A DNA stretch of 24,587 bases from an uncultured Lachnospiraceae bacterium (GCA_905207905.1 CAJLNC010000035.1:1-24587), one strand, 5' to 3'; shown: positions 1 to 9,432, numbered from the stretch's first letter. Numbers and translations: made by a program. Notes: generated by a model not told the origin, from the sequence alone.

Positions 1-56
1 CGAACCTTGAAATGACGGAGTCAGAGTCCGTTGCCTTACCATTTGGCGATAGCCCT
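1..56 (-). tRNA. tRNA-Gln (anticodon CTG), 3' part missing
   Basis: Read on the minus strand this is the 5' three quarters of a tRNA. It has a 7-nt acceptor strand AGGGCTA, a D arm with GCC/GGC stem and AAATGGTAA loop, a 5-bp anticodon stem ACGGA/TCCGT around the loop CTCTGAC, and the start of the T arm (CAAGGTTCG). The anticodon CTG lies at 22-24 and reads CAG (Gln). The window edge cuts the gene inside the T arm, so the other acceptor strand and CCA end are not visible. Confidence 0.92.
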
Positions 57-73
57 TCGTAACGACAAGGGTT

Positions 74-102
74 ATTATAACCAATGTTTTCAAAAAATGC
101 AA
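74..102 (-). promoter_or_regulatory. Promoter of tRNA-Gln
   Basis: On the minus strand a -35 box TTGCAT (97-102) and a perfect -10 box TATAAT (74-79) are separated by exactly 17 nt. Transcription would start a few bases before the tRNA 5' end at 56, as expected for a stable-RNA promoter. Confidence 0.85.
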
Positions 103-172
103 GCCCTAATTTAAATTTTTTTTATTTTTTTCTTATTTCCAGTTTTCTGTTTCTTTTTTCACCTTTTCTCTT

Positions 173-200
173 TGCTTTTTTCCAGGATCTGCTGTACTAT
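173..200 (+). promoter_or_regulatory. Possible pncB promoter
   Basis: TTGCTT (173-178) and TACTAT (195-200) are separated by 16 nt, which would leave a leader of about 125 nt before pncB. Each box has about four matches to consensus. The rest of 57-331 is T-rich and holds no convincing gene; an open frame at 84-293 lacks a ribosome binding site and looks random. Confidence 0.4.
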
Positions 201-331
201 AAGGATAGCTTTATGGCCACAGCATCTGTGCAATGCCGCGAATCGTTTTTGTTTCATTCGAAAGCAGCATATTCCCGTATGCAGATGCTATAAATACATT
301 TGATTTTGAATCACCAGCAAAGGAGCTTACT

Positions 332-1792
332 ATGAGTACAATGAATCTGACCCTCATGACGGATTTATATGAGCTTACCATGATGCAGGGCTATTTTAAA
401 ACCAATTCTCAGGAGAGAGTAGTGTTTGACGTTTTTTACCGTAAAAATCCTTCTGACGGCGGCTACGCCATTACAGCCGGACTGGATCAGGTGATGGATT
501 ACATCAAGAATCTCCGTTTTAGCCAAAAGGATATCGAATATTTAAGAAGCCTGGAAATCTTTGAAGAAGATTTTCTCTCCTACCTGGCTGGTTTCCACTT
601 CACCGGCGATATCTATGCTATCCCGGAAGGAACGGTAGTCTTTCCAAGGGAACCTCTTTTAAAAGTGATCGCTCCTATTATGGAAGCCCAGCTTGTGGAA
701 ACTGCCATTCTCACCATCATCAACCATCAGAGCCTGATCGCCACCAAGGCTGCCCGGGTGGTCTACGCTGCCAAAGGTGACGGAATTATGGAATTCGGCC
801 TTCGCCGGGCTCAGGGACCGGATGCTGGGATTTACGGAGCCAGAGCCGCCATGATCGGCGGCTGTGTAGGCACCTCCAACGTGCTTACGGGACAGCTTTT
901 TGACGTTCCTGTGATGGGAACCCACGCCCACAGCTGGATCATGAGCTTTCCAGATGAATACACCGCTTTCAAAACCTACGCCAAGCTGTACCCTAACGCC
1001 TGTACCCTGCTGGTGGACACCTATGACACTCTGCGCTCCGGCGTGCCAAATGCCATCCGGGTATTTACCGAGATGCGGGAGGCAGGCATCCCCCTGAAGC
1101 ATTACGGCATCCGTTTAGACAGCGGAGACCTTGCCTATATGTCCAAGCAGGCTAGAAAGCTGCTGGATGCAGCCGGATTTGAGGATGCGGTGATCGCTGC
1201 TTCCAGTGATCTGGATGAGCATCTGATCTACAGCCTGAAAAACCAAGGCGCAACCATCACTTCCTGGGGGGTAGGCACCAATCTGATCACCTCCAAGGAC
1301 TGCCCGGCTTTCGGCGGAGTGTACAAACTGGCAGCCATCCAGGATAAAGAGGGAACTTTTATTCCAAAGATCAAGCTTTCTGAAAATACAGAAAAAATTA
1401 CCAACCCGGGCAATAAGACCATTTACCGAATCTATGACAAACAGCACCACAAGATCCGGGCGGATCTGATCTGCCTGGCGGATGAAACCTTTGATGCAAG
1501 AAAAGATATGATCATTTTTGACCCGCTGGAAACTTGGAAAAAAACTAAGATCAAAGGCGGAACCTATGAACTTCGGGAACTTCTGGTTCCAGTTTTCCTC
1601 AACGGCGAGTGCGTATACACCTCTCCTTCTGTGATGGAGATAAGAGATTACTGTACCAAAGAGAAGGATACGATCTGGGATGAAACCAAGCGTTTCTACA
1701 ATCCTCACCAGGTATATGTGGATCTGTCTGACAAGCTTTATGAAATCAAGGCAAAACTACTGGAGCAGATGAGCCTGGACGCATTAAACTGA
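332..1792 (+). CDS. pncB: Nicotinate phosphoribosyltransferase
   Basis: This cytosolic NAD-salvage enzyme couples nicotinate and PRPP to form nicotinate mononucleotide, with ATP hydrolysis through a phosphohistidine. The 486-residue product begins MSTMNLTLMTDLYELTMMQG, the family's N-terminal signature. It contains GTHAHSWIMSF, which carries the histidine that is phosphorylated, and the phosphate-binding stretches IRLDSGDLAYMS and SWGVGTNLITS typical of the type II PRTase fold. Length fits the Firmicutes family. The frame is open 33 codons further upstream, but I chose the ATG at 332 because AAAGGAG lies 6 nt before it and homology begins there. The gene is followed by structured repeat A, which probably ends its transcript. 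It has no NAD-pathway neighbour here. Confidence 0.95.
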   Translation: MSTMNLTLMTDLYELTMMQGYFKTNSQERVVFDVFYRKNPSDGGYAITAGLDQVMDYIKNLRFSQKDIEYLRSLEIFEEDFLSYLAGFHFTGDIYAIPEGTVVFPREPLLKVIAPIMEAQLVETAILTIINHQSLIATKAARVVYAAKGDGIMEFGLRRAQGPDAGIYGARAAMIGGCVGTSNVLTGQLFDVPVMGTHAHSWIMSFPDEYTAFKTYAKLYPNACTLLVDTYDTLRSGVPNAIRVFTEMREAGIPLKHYGIRLDSGDLAYMSKQARKLLDAAGFEDAVIAASSDLDEHLIYSLKNQGATITSWGVGTNLITSKDCPAFGGVYKLAAIQDKEGTFIPKIKLSENTEKITNPGNKTIYRIYDKQHHKIRADLICLADETFDARKDMIIFDPLETWKKTKIKGGTYELRELLVPVFLNGECVYTSPSVMEIRDYCTKEKDTIWDETKRFYNPHQVYVDLSDKLYEIKAKLLEQMSLDALN

Positions 1793-1815
1793 TAAAACGC
1801 CCCGCCGATGGCGGA

Positions 1816-1934
1816 GGGGGTGTTGCTAATACCTCCGATGGTACTATTTCCAGTGATTTTTCTCCGAAAATCAGTATATTTTCTGCGAAAAACAAACTGA
1901 ACTTCCACCGAATTTCGTATTCTGCAGCATTCCC
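1816..1934 (+). repeat. Structured intergenic repeat, copy A (terminator-like)
   Basis: The outer arms 1816-1826 (GGGGGTGTTGC) and 1924-1934 (GCAGCATTCCC) pair over 11 positions, three of them G-T wobbles, and six T follow (1935-1940). Inner short hairpins are GATTTT/AAAATC near 1855-1872 and TTTTC-TGC-GAAAA near 1880-1891. The interior shares 16 identical bases, AGTGATTTTTCTCCGA (1852-1867), and further similarity with copy B at 2783-2895. The stem plus T tract probably terminates pncB transcription or attenuates read-through into the HAD gene. A GC hairpin at 1799-1819 (CCGCC/GGCGG) overlaps its left edge. Confidence 0.65.
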
Positions 1935-1952
1935 TTTTTTATGGAGATTTTT

Positions 1953-2744
1953 ATGCTGAATTTACTGTTTGATATTGACGATACCCTGTATGACCGTTTC
2001 TCTCCCTTTGAGCCTGCTTACCTCCAACTCTTTCAGGGTCGGTTTTCTCTGGAACTTCGTCCTCTGTTCCATCAGTTTCTAAAAAGAGGCAATGAGATCC
2101 TGGATGATGCCATGGAGGGCCGCATGACCATGGAGCAAATGTATATCCTTCGATTTCAAAGGGCTATGGCAGACCTGGGTGCTGTCATCACCCCAAAGGA
2201 GGCTCTGGAGTTTCAGCGCCTTTACGCGAAGGAGCAGACCCGCATCAGCGTCAGCACCTGTCTGGCAGATGCCCTGGAATTTTGCTCCCGCCAGCCGGTA
2301 TTCCTTGGTATCATTACCAACGGGCCCTCCAGTCATCAGCTGGCCAAGTACCGCACCCTTGGAGCCGCTTCCTGGATACCGGAAGATCACGTGCTCACCT
2401 CCGGGGAGGTTGGGGCCAACAAACCGGACATCCGTGTTTTTCAGACTGCAGCCCGCCGCTGGAACCTGACGCCGGAGCTTACCTGGTACATCGGAGATTC
2501 CTATGAACATGATATTGAAGGTGCGAAAAATATGAACTGGCATACCATATGGCTGGATCGCAGCTGCCGCAGTCAGACGGCTGATGCTTTTCCCTTTATG
2601 GAACCACTCCTGAACTGCCCTCCGGCAGGCACCTCTTCTGGAGCTTTTCCGGCAGCGGACCGCATCGCCTATACAGATGCCGATCTAGCTGTGCTGATTC
2701 GTCAACTGGTATTAAGCGGCAGGAATCAGGCACCTATATATTAA
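1953..2744 (+). CDS. HAD-superfamily phosphatase, YjjG-like (probable nucleotidase)
   Basis: This is a soluble HAD subfamily IA hydrolase of 263 residues. Motif I is DIDDTLYD at residues 7-14, with nucleophile Asp7 and general acid Asp9. Motif II is ITNG near residue 120, motif III the Lys of GANKPD, and motif IV GDSYEHDIEGA. A helical cap lies between motifs I and II. The DxDDTLYD form and layout match the YjjG 5'-nucleotidase group, which dephosphorylates (d)UMP, dTMP and aberrant nucleotides; the substrate is inferred, not shown. The protein is about 30 residues longer than YjjG, with an insert rich in Pro, Ala and Gly near residues 222-235. The start at 1953 is preferred over 1941 because GGAG (1943-1946) is well spaced from it. 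Repeat A ends directly at its ribosome binding site and repeat B follows it. Confidence 0.85.
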   Translation: MLNLLFDIDDTLYDRFSPFEPAYLQLFQGRFSLELRPLFHQFLKRGNEILDDAMEGRMTMEQMYILRFQRAMADLGAVITPKEALEFQRLYAKEQTRISVSTCLADALEFCSRQPVFLGIITNGPSSHQLAKYRTLGAASWIPEDHVLTSGEVGANKPDIRVFQTAARRWNLTPELTWYIGDSYEHDIEGAKNMNWHTIWLDRSCRSQTADAFPFMEPLLNCPPAGTSSGAFPAADRIAYTDADLAVLIRQLVLSGRNQAPIY

Positions 2745-2774
2745 ATTTCAAAAAAGAGGAAGCGTTTCTGAAAC

Positions 2775-2895
2775 AAAAAAATGAGGATATTGCAAAATGC
2801 CACACTTCGGCATTACCCTTTCGAGTGATTTTTCTCCGAGAAATTACATCTTTTCAGAGAAAAACACACGGAAAATCGTATTTTGCAATATCCTC
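2775..2895 (-). terminator. Probable terminator of the ATP synthase operon (repeat B, minus reading)
   Basis: Read on the minus strand, the 16-bp stem of repeat B is followed by A and then seven T (2775-2781), 44 nt after the atpC stop. The HAD gene converges from the other side. The plus strand follows the stem with only TTATATTT, so termination should be stronger for the atp operon. The loop is long for a classical intrinsic terminator, but the small inner hairpins shorten it. Confidence 0.55.
2783..2895 (+). repeat. Structured intergenic repeat, copy B
   Basis: A perfect 16-bp inverted repeat, GAGGATATTGCAAAAT (2783-2798) and its complement (2880-2895), encloses about 80 nt. Inside are the hairpin AATGCC/GGCATT (2796-2801, 2809-2814), TTTCT-CCG-AGAAA near 2831-2843 and TTTTC-AGA-GAAAA near 2851-2863. 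It shares AGTGATTTTTCTCCGA (2824-2839) and CGTATT plus TGCA near its right arm with copy A. Copy A has about 10 nt more before the right arm. The element is listed in the orientation of copy A. Confidence 0.75.
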
Positions 2896-2938
2896 TTATA
2901 TTTACTTTCTATTTGCCTAAATCTGTCCGGTTTTCATT

Positions 2939-3355
2939 CTATAAATTTACGGTTCCGTTCTTTTTGCCCTTCAGTCTGGAAAGCGCCCTGGCCAGAGTGG
3001 CCTGGGAAACCCGGTACTCCTGAATGGACTGCTTCTGGCGCATCTCCTCTTTCGCCCGCTCCATAGCCTCCCTGGCCCGCTCTTCATCCACCTCTTCCGG
3101 CCGCTCTGCAGTGTCCACCAGCACTATCACACGATTATTGGCCGCCTGGGCAAATCCGCTGCCTACTACCGCAGTCTCCCAGGTATCATCCGGCTTCTTA
3201 AATTTTAACTCTCCCGGTTGAATAGCCAGCACCATGTCCTCATGGTGGGCTAAAAAAGCCCATTCGCCGTCCATCCCCGGAACCACGGCCACCTGGCAGA
3301 AGCCTTTGTAAAATATCCGGTCGCTGGCAATCACCTTTAAATAAAATTCTGCCAT
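2939..3355 (-). CDS. atpC: ATP synthase F1 subunit epsilon
   Basis: The epsilon subunit is part of the rotating central stalk and can inhibit ATP hydrolysis through its C-terminal helices. The 138-residue product has the N-terminal beta-sandwich (about residues 1-85, with the characteristic VVPGMDGEWAFLAHHEDMV and PGELKFKK) and a charged two-helix C-terminal domain (about 88-135, rich in Glu, Arg and Lys). It is last in the operon, 21 nt after atpD, with the strong site AAGGAGGAGAG before its ATG. Length is normal for the family. Confidence 0.95.
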   Translation of the reverse strand: MAEFYLKVIASDRIFYKGFCQVAVVPGMDGEWAFLAHHEDMVLAIQPGELKFKKPDDTWETAVVGSGFAQAANNRVIVLVDTAERPEEVDEERAREAMERAKEEMRQKQSIQEYRVSQATLARALSRLKGKKNGTVNL

Positions 3356-3376
3356 TCCAACTCTCCTCCTTCCGGC

Positions 3377-5688
<2,312 letters not shown>

Positions 5689-5691
5689 TCC

Positions 5692-7719
5692 CTATTCACC
5701 CTGTTTCTTCCAGGACGCTTTAAAACTTCCTGCTGCCTGCAAGATTCTCTGCCTCAGCTCATCTTTCAGATCCTTTGTAGCTGCCAGCTCATTCATAATC
5801 TCCGGCTGACTGGTGCAAAACCATTCCAGCATTTCTCTTTGAAATTCTTTTATCTGATCCAAAGGCACATCCAAAAATGCCTTGCCTGTAGCCGCACAGA
5901 GAGTCACCACCTGCTCCTCCATGGAAAGAGGGTGGCACAGAGGCTGCTTTAACAGCTCCATCAACCCCTTTCCATACTGCAAAAGCTCCTTGGTGGAACC
6001 ATCCAGGTCTGAGCTGAACTGAGTAAACACCTCCATCTCCCGGTACTGTGCCAGATCGATACGTATACTTCCTGCCGCCTTTTTCATGGCCTTGGTCTGG
6101 GCTGCCCCTCCTACACGGGATACGGACAGTCCCACATTCACAGCCGGCCGCATTCCGGAAAAGAACAGGTCGCTCTCTAAAAAGATCTGTCCGTCTGTGA
6201 TGGAAATCACATTGGTGGGAATGTAGGCAGACACATCTCCCGCCTGAGTCTCAATGATGGGCAGCGCTGTAATTGAGCCGCCTCCTGCCTCTTCATTCAG
6301 CCGGCTGGAACGCTCCAGCAGTCTTGAGTGAAGATAAAACACATCTCCGGGATAAGCCTCCCGTCCGGGAGAACGTTCCAGAAGCAGCGACAGGGCCCGG
6401 TAAGCCACTGCGTGCTTGGAAAGATCGTCGTATACAATCAAAACGTCTTTTCCCTGATGCATAAAATATTCTGCCAGCGCTGTGGCAGAGTAGGGCGCAA
6501 TGTACTGCAAGGGTGCCGGATCGGAAGCAGTAGCAGACACCACAATCGTATAGCTTAAGGCTTCGTACTTTTTTAAAGTATTTACCAGCTTGGCCACCGT
6601 GGAAGCCTTCTGCCCAATGGCCGTGTAAATGCACACCACGTCTTTCCCTTTCTGGTTTAAAATCGTATCCATGGCAATGGAGGTCTTTCCTGTCTGCCGG
6701 TCTCCAATAATCAACTCGCGCTGCCCCCGTCCAATGGGAAACATGGAATCAATGGCAAGGATCCCGGTCTCCAGCGGCTGACTCACGGATTTCCGCTCTA
6801 CAATGCCGGGAGCCTCTTCTTCCATGGGAAGATAACCGGCTGCCTGAATGTCCCCTGCTCCGTCAATGGGCGCTCCCAGAGGATCCACTACCCGGCCAAG
6901 GAACTGTTCTCCCACAGGAATACCTGCCCGCTTTCCGGTGCGCATGACCCGGGTTCCTTCCCGGATCCCAGTATCCCTGCCAAAGAGAATACAGGCCACC
7001 TCTTCCCGGCGGATATCCTGCACCATTCCCTTAATCCCGTTGTCAAACACCACGATCTCTCCGTACATAACATGGTCAATGCCGTCAATATTGGCGATGC
7101 CGTCTCCTACCCAGTTGACCACGCCCACTTCCTTTTCCTTCGCTTCCAGATCAAAGTCCCGAATCTCACTTTTCAGAATGGAGATGATGCCTTCCAGACT
7201 CTGAGGACGACGAGTCACCGCCTGCTGCAGCTTCTCCTCCATCTGACGGATCCGCCCTTTTTCTGACCAGTCAAACTCTTCTCCGCCAATGGTCAGCACA
7301 AAACCGCTTCCAAGGGTCTCATCCTGCTCCATGGTAAATTCCACCGAAAGCCCCTGGCTCTTTTTCTCTGCAAATTCCCGGATACCTGCCAGCTGCCGCT
7401 CATCCGGCGCTGTCACATATCGAAGCACTGCCTGAATACTTCCCTTCTTCTTCGGTTCTCTCTCCCGACAAACCTTACAGATCTCCAGAAACAGAGAAAT
7501 GCTGTCATTGTCACAGAGAATTTTTAAAAAATCCCGGATTTCCAGCGGAAATACCCGGTCAATCACATGATGCTTTCTGGAAAGCTCCACAGAAGGATCT
7601 GACAGATCTGTAAGAATCTGCGGAACTGCCTCAAAGATTTCCTTTGCATGGTTCACCGTATCCTGGGGTATCTCCAGCTTTTGTATCATCTCCGCATATT
7701 TTTCTACTGCCTGCAACAT
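5692..7719 (-). CDS. atpHA: ATP synthase delta-alpha fusion protein
   Basis: A single 675-codon frame encodes two normally separate F1 subunits. Residues 1-168 are the delta (OSCP) subunit. They hold a helical N-terminal domain and the C-terminal signature [20 protein letters not shown] followed by a basic helix. Residues 172-675 are a complete alpha subunit. It starts with the usual [15 protein letters not shown] and [18 protein letters not shown], has Walker A GDRQTGKT at 339-346 and the arginine-finger segment [14 protein letters not shown], and ends with a full helical domain. Both halves look intact, and there is no stop or obvious start with a good ribosome binding site at the junction. 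The nearest internal ATG is codon 160 (7242), preceded by a weak AAGGG. Gaps to atpF and atpG are 3 nt each. Delta is one per F1 and alpha three, so processing, internal initiation or extra delta domains must be assumed. The symbol is a composite. Confidence 0.95.
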   Translation of the reverse strand: MLQAVEKYAEMIQKLEIPQDTVNHAKEIFEAVPQILTDLSDPSVELSRKHHVIDRVFPLEIRDFLKILCDNDSISLFLEICKVCREREPKKKGSIQAVLRYVTAPDERQLAGIREFAEKKSQGLSVEFTMEQDETLGSGFVLTIGGEEFDWSEKGRIRQMEEKLQQAVTRRPQSLEGIISILKSEIRDFDLEAKEKEVGVVNWVGDGIANIDGIDHVMYGEIVVFDNGIKGMVQDIRREEVACILFGRDTGIREGTRVMRTGKRAGIPVGEQFLGRVVDPLGAPIDGAGDIQAAGYLPMEEEAPGIVERKSVSQPLETGILAIDSMFPIGRGQRELIIGDRQTGKTSIAMDTILNQKGKDVVCIYTAIGQKASTVAKLVNTLKKYEALSYTIVVSATASDPAPLQYIAPYSATALAEYFMHQGKDVLIVYDDLSKHAVAYRALSLLLERSPGREAYPGDVFYLHSRLLERSSRLNEEAGGGSITALPIIETQAGDVSAYIPTNVISITDGQIFLESDLFFSGMRPAVNVGLSVSRVGGAAQTKAMKKAAGSIRIDLAQYREMEVFTQFSSDLDGSTKELLQYGKGLMELLKQPLCHPLSMEEQVVTLCAATGKAFLDVPLDQIKEFQREMLEWFCTSQPEIMNELAATKDLKDELRQRILQAAGSFKASWKKQGE

Positions 7720-7722
7720 ACC

Positions 7723-8211
7723 TTACTCTCCATTCTGTCCCTGCGACTTCAAAAAACAGTCATACAAACGGCTGTCCTGTTCTCCCGATGCGGAAGCTCC
7801 TACCACCTTGGCCACAGCTCCCATAACCAGATCTTTGATCTCACTGTCTGCCTCCTGCAAAATAGCAGCCTTCTCTTTCTTTGCATCTTCTTTTGCATCT
7901 TCTACAATGACCCCGGCTTTCTCTTTTGCATCCTCTACAATGCGGTCATACTCCACCGCTGCCTCTTTCCTCGCCTGAGCCACAATTTCTTCTTTTTCCT
8001 GCTGTGCTCCCTTAAGGAGTCCCTCATACTTGGTCTGTTCTTTCTTTGCCAGAGCTTCTCTTTGCTCTGCCTGTACAAAGCACTGCTCTGCCTCTGTCTG
8101 GCGGGCCTTTAATATCACCCGAACCCGCTGAAACAAAAACCGTTTCAGCAGAAAGTACAGAATCAGCAGGTTAATCATATTAAATACCAGATTCCAGTCT
8201 AACCGAAGCAT
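7723..8211 (-). CDS. atpF: ATP synthase Fo subunit b
   Basis: Subunit b forms the peripheral stator that ties the a subunit to delta at the top of F1. The 162-residue protein has one N-terminal membrane helix (about residues 7-27, NLVFNMINLLILYFLLKRFLF). A long charged helix with heptad character and repeated VEDAKE segments runs to about residue 125, followed by a short C-terminal part. The Asn at position 7-11 region and following hydrophobic stretch match the family. It lies 3 nt before the delta-alpha gene, its physical partner. The ribosome binding site (GGAAAGG) is rather far from the ATG. Confidence 0.93.
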   Translation of the reverse strand: MLRLDWNLVFNMINLLILYFLLKRFLFQRVRVILKARQTEAEQCFVQAEQREALAKKEQTKYEGLLKGAQQEKEEIVAQARKEAAVEYDRIVEDAKEKAGVIVEDAKEDAKKEKAAILQEADSEIKDLVMGAVAKVVGASASGEQDSRLYDCFLKSQGQNGE

Positions 8212-8242
8212 ATTCGTTTCTGCCTTTCCAAATTTGTACTGT

Positions 8243-8260
8243 CAGGGCTGCCTTGCCCTG
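8243..8260 (-). other. Hairpin between atpE and atpF
   Basis: A perfect 6-bp stem CAGGGC/GCCCTG (8243-8248, 8255-8260) with a 6-nt loop lies in the 101-nt gap after atpE, the largest untranslated gap of the operon. No T tract follows in the direction of transcription, so it is not a terminator. A role in stabilising upstream atpE mRNA or reducing downstream expression is inferred from the high c-subunit demand. Confidence 0.45.
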
Positions 8261-8312
8261 TTTGCTAAAAATATTTGTTTTTATACTGCCTGCATAGATG
8301 CCAAAGCCGTTA

Positions 8313-8537
8313 TCAGCCCAAAAACAGAATGATCAGAAGGGCAATAACGAAACCGTAAATGGCGGTTGCCTCTGCCAGGGCACACCCCAAAAGGAGAAGC
8401 TTGCTGATCTTGCCCTCTGCCTCCGGCTGTCTTGCCACTGCATCCGTGGCCTTGGCTGTGGCGATGCCGATGCCTACGCCTGCTCCGATACCGGTTAATA
8501 CTGCTACTGCTGCTCCGATTGCTACTAATGTATTCAT
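8313..8537 (-). CDS. atpE: ATP synthase Fo subunit c
   Basis: The 74-residue proteolipid forms the rotor ring. It is a hairpin of two membrane helices (about 3-28 and 47-72) joined by the polar loop ARQPE (35-39). The first helix has the glycine-repeat GIGAGVGIG. The ion-binding carboxylate is Glu56 in LAEATAIYG. The Na+-type ligands are absent: the position of the Gln in known Na+ rings is Ile23, and the Ser after the Glu is Ala57. This points to protons as coupling ion. The ribosome binding site AAAAAGGAG lies inside the preceding 41-codon ORF. Confidence 0.97.
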   Translation of the reverse strand: MNTLVAIGAAVAVLTGIGAGVGIGIATAKATDAVARQPEAEGKISKLLLLGCALAEATAIYGFVIALLIILFLG

Positions 8538-8540
8538 GTC

Positions 8541-8666
8541 TTATTCTCCTTTTTCAAATGATTGATCTTCAACTATTTTTTGTTCTTCCAATTGCTTTTC
8601 TAAACGCTGCTCCCTATGTAGGATACTTTCTTTCATTCCCTTTGTAGTTATTCTTCTGGAAAACAT
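8541..8666 (-). CDS. Possible 41-residue protein between atpB and atpE
   Basis: I do not recognise this short frame. It starts with ATG 8 nt after the atpB stop and ends with TAA 3 nt before the atpE ATG, filling the gap exactly. The product starts MFSRRITTKGMKESILHREQ and is highly charged: about 11 Glu/Asp against 9 Lys/Arg, with no membrane segment and a probable single helix in the second half. The putative start has only AAAAGG directly before it, too close for normal initiation, so it would depend on coupling to atpB termination. The coding strand is A-rich, so a chance open frame in spacer DNA is a real alternative. Confidence 0.35.
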   Translation of the reverse strand: MFSRRITTKGMKESILHREQRLEKQLEEQKIVEDQSFEKGE

Positions 8667-8674
8667 CCTTTTCT

Positions 8675-9361
8675 CTACTCTACCGCTTCTTTGATAAACA
8701 GAGCTGTCAGGAACACAAACACATACGCCTGAATCAGGCCGTCAAAAATATCGAAATAAAAACTGAACGGCAGGGGCAGTGCCACCGGCACCAACTGCTT
8801 GATCAGCTCCATAATTACAAACGCTCCCAGCACATTTCCAAACAGACGCATACAAAGAGACAAGGGCCGGATAAAAATTTCCAGCACATTGATGGGCGCA
8901 ATGATAGGAACCGGCTCTGCAAAGCCTTTCACCCATTTTTTCACGCCCCGTTTTCGAATCCCCGCCGCCTCAATCAGCAGGATGCTCATCAGAGACAGGG
9001 CTGCTGTCACATTCAGATCCTTAGTGGGAGGCTTTACTCCAAAAAGTCCGCTCACATTGGCAAAAGCTACATACAGCAAAACTGTGACCAGATAAGGTAC
9101 GTACTGTTTTCCCTCCGGCCCGATCATATCCTCCACAAAATGGTCCAGCCAGGCAACTGCCGACTCCACTGCTGCCTGCCGCCTGCTGATATTGTGAATC
9201 TTCATATCATGGGTCAGCCACAGAACCAGCAGCACAAGCGCAGCCATGATCCCCCAGGTGATCACTGTGGACTCTGCCACACCGATGCCGCCGAAAATCG
9301 GGATTGTAAAGGCTGTCTCACAGTTTAATTCTTCCAACAGACTTGCCGCCAGCTTTTCCAT
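8675..9361 (-). CDS. atpB: ATP synthase Fo subunit a
   Basis: Subunit a is the stator membrane protein that forms the two ion half-channels against the c ring. The 228-residue product has five to six hydrophobic segments. The essential arginine is Arg172 in PLSLCMRLFGN, and a C-terminal DGLIQAYVFVFLTALFI helix follows. Length is typical. I chose the ATG at 9361 over an in-frame start at 9430 because the product then begins MEKLAASLLEEL like relatives, with AAAGGA 9 nt upstream. A stronger site, AAGGAGG, is placed for a different, out-of-frame ATG at 9380. It is the first operon gene; no atpI precedes it. Confidence 0.95.
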   Translation of the reverse strand: MEKLAASLLEELNCETAFTIPIFGGIGVAESTVITWGIMAALVLLVLWLTHDMKIHNISRRQAAVESAVAWLDHFVEDMIGPEGKQYVPYLVTVLLYVAFANVSGLFGVKPPTKDLNVTAALSLMSILLIEAAGIRKRGVKKWVKGFAEPVPIIAPINVLEIFIRPLSLCMRLFGNVLGAFVIMELIKQLVPVALPLPFSFYFDIFDGLIQAYVFVFLTALFIKEAVE

Positions 9362-9380
9362 AAAACCACTTCCTTTCCAT
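9318..9380 (-). CDS. Possible 20-codon leader ORF overlapping atpB
   Basis: An ATG at 9380 sits 8 nt after the best Shine-Dalgarno sequence of the operon (AAGGAGG, 9389-9395). It opens a frame of 20 codons (MERKWFYGKAGG and onward) that ends with TGA inside atpB, out of frame with it by one base. It may be a leader peptide that tunes atpB translation, or the strong SD may simply serve atpB from a distance. There is no homology evidence. Confidence 0.3.
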   Translation of the reverse strand: MERKWFYGKAGGKSVGRIKL

Positions 9381-9432
9381 ACCAAATTCCTCCTTAGCTT
9401 TTTATTCAACCTTGATATCCAAATCCGCATGT

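Noticed and set aside
84..293. 69-codon plus-strand ORF between the tRNA and pncB
   Set aside because: It is low-complexity Phe/Leu coding from a T-rich spacer, has no ribosome binding site and overlaps the pncB promoter region.
1796..1822. GC hairpin just after pncB as an independent terminator
   Set aside because: The stem CCGCC/GGCGG is bulged and not followed by a T tract; it overlaps repeat A, whose own stem and T6 are the better terminator.
5692..7719. Delta-alpha fusion as a sequencing or assembly frameshift
   Set aside because: A lost stop and start would normally leave intergenic bases translated into odd residues. Here only about three linker residues separate the domains and both halves stay in one frame without a break, so a genuine fusion is more likely. 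Read confirmation is still desirable.
9318..9430. Longer atpB starting at 9430
   Set aside because: The extra 23 residues are basic and non-homologous and overlap the promoter -10 region; the ATG at 9361 matches family length.
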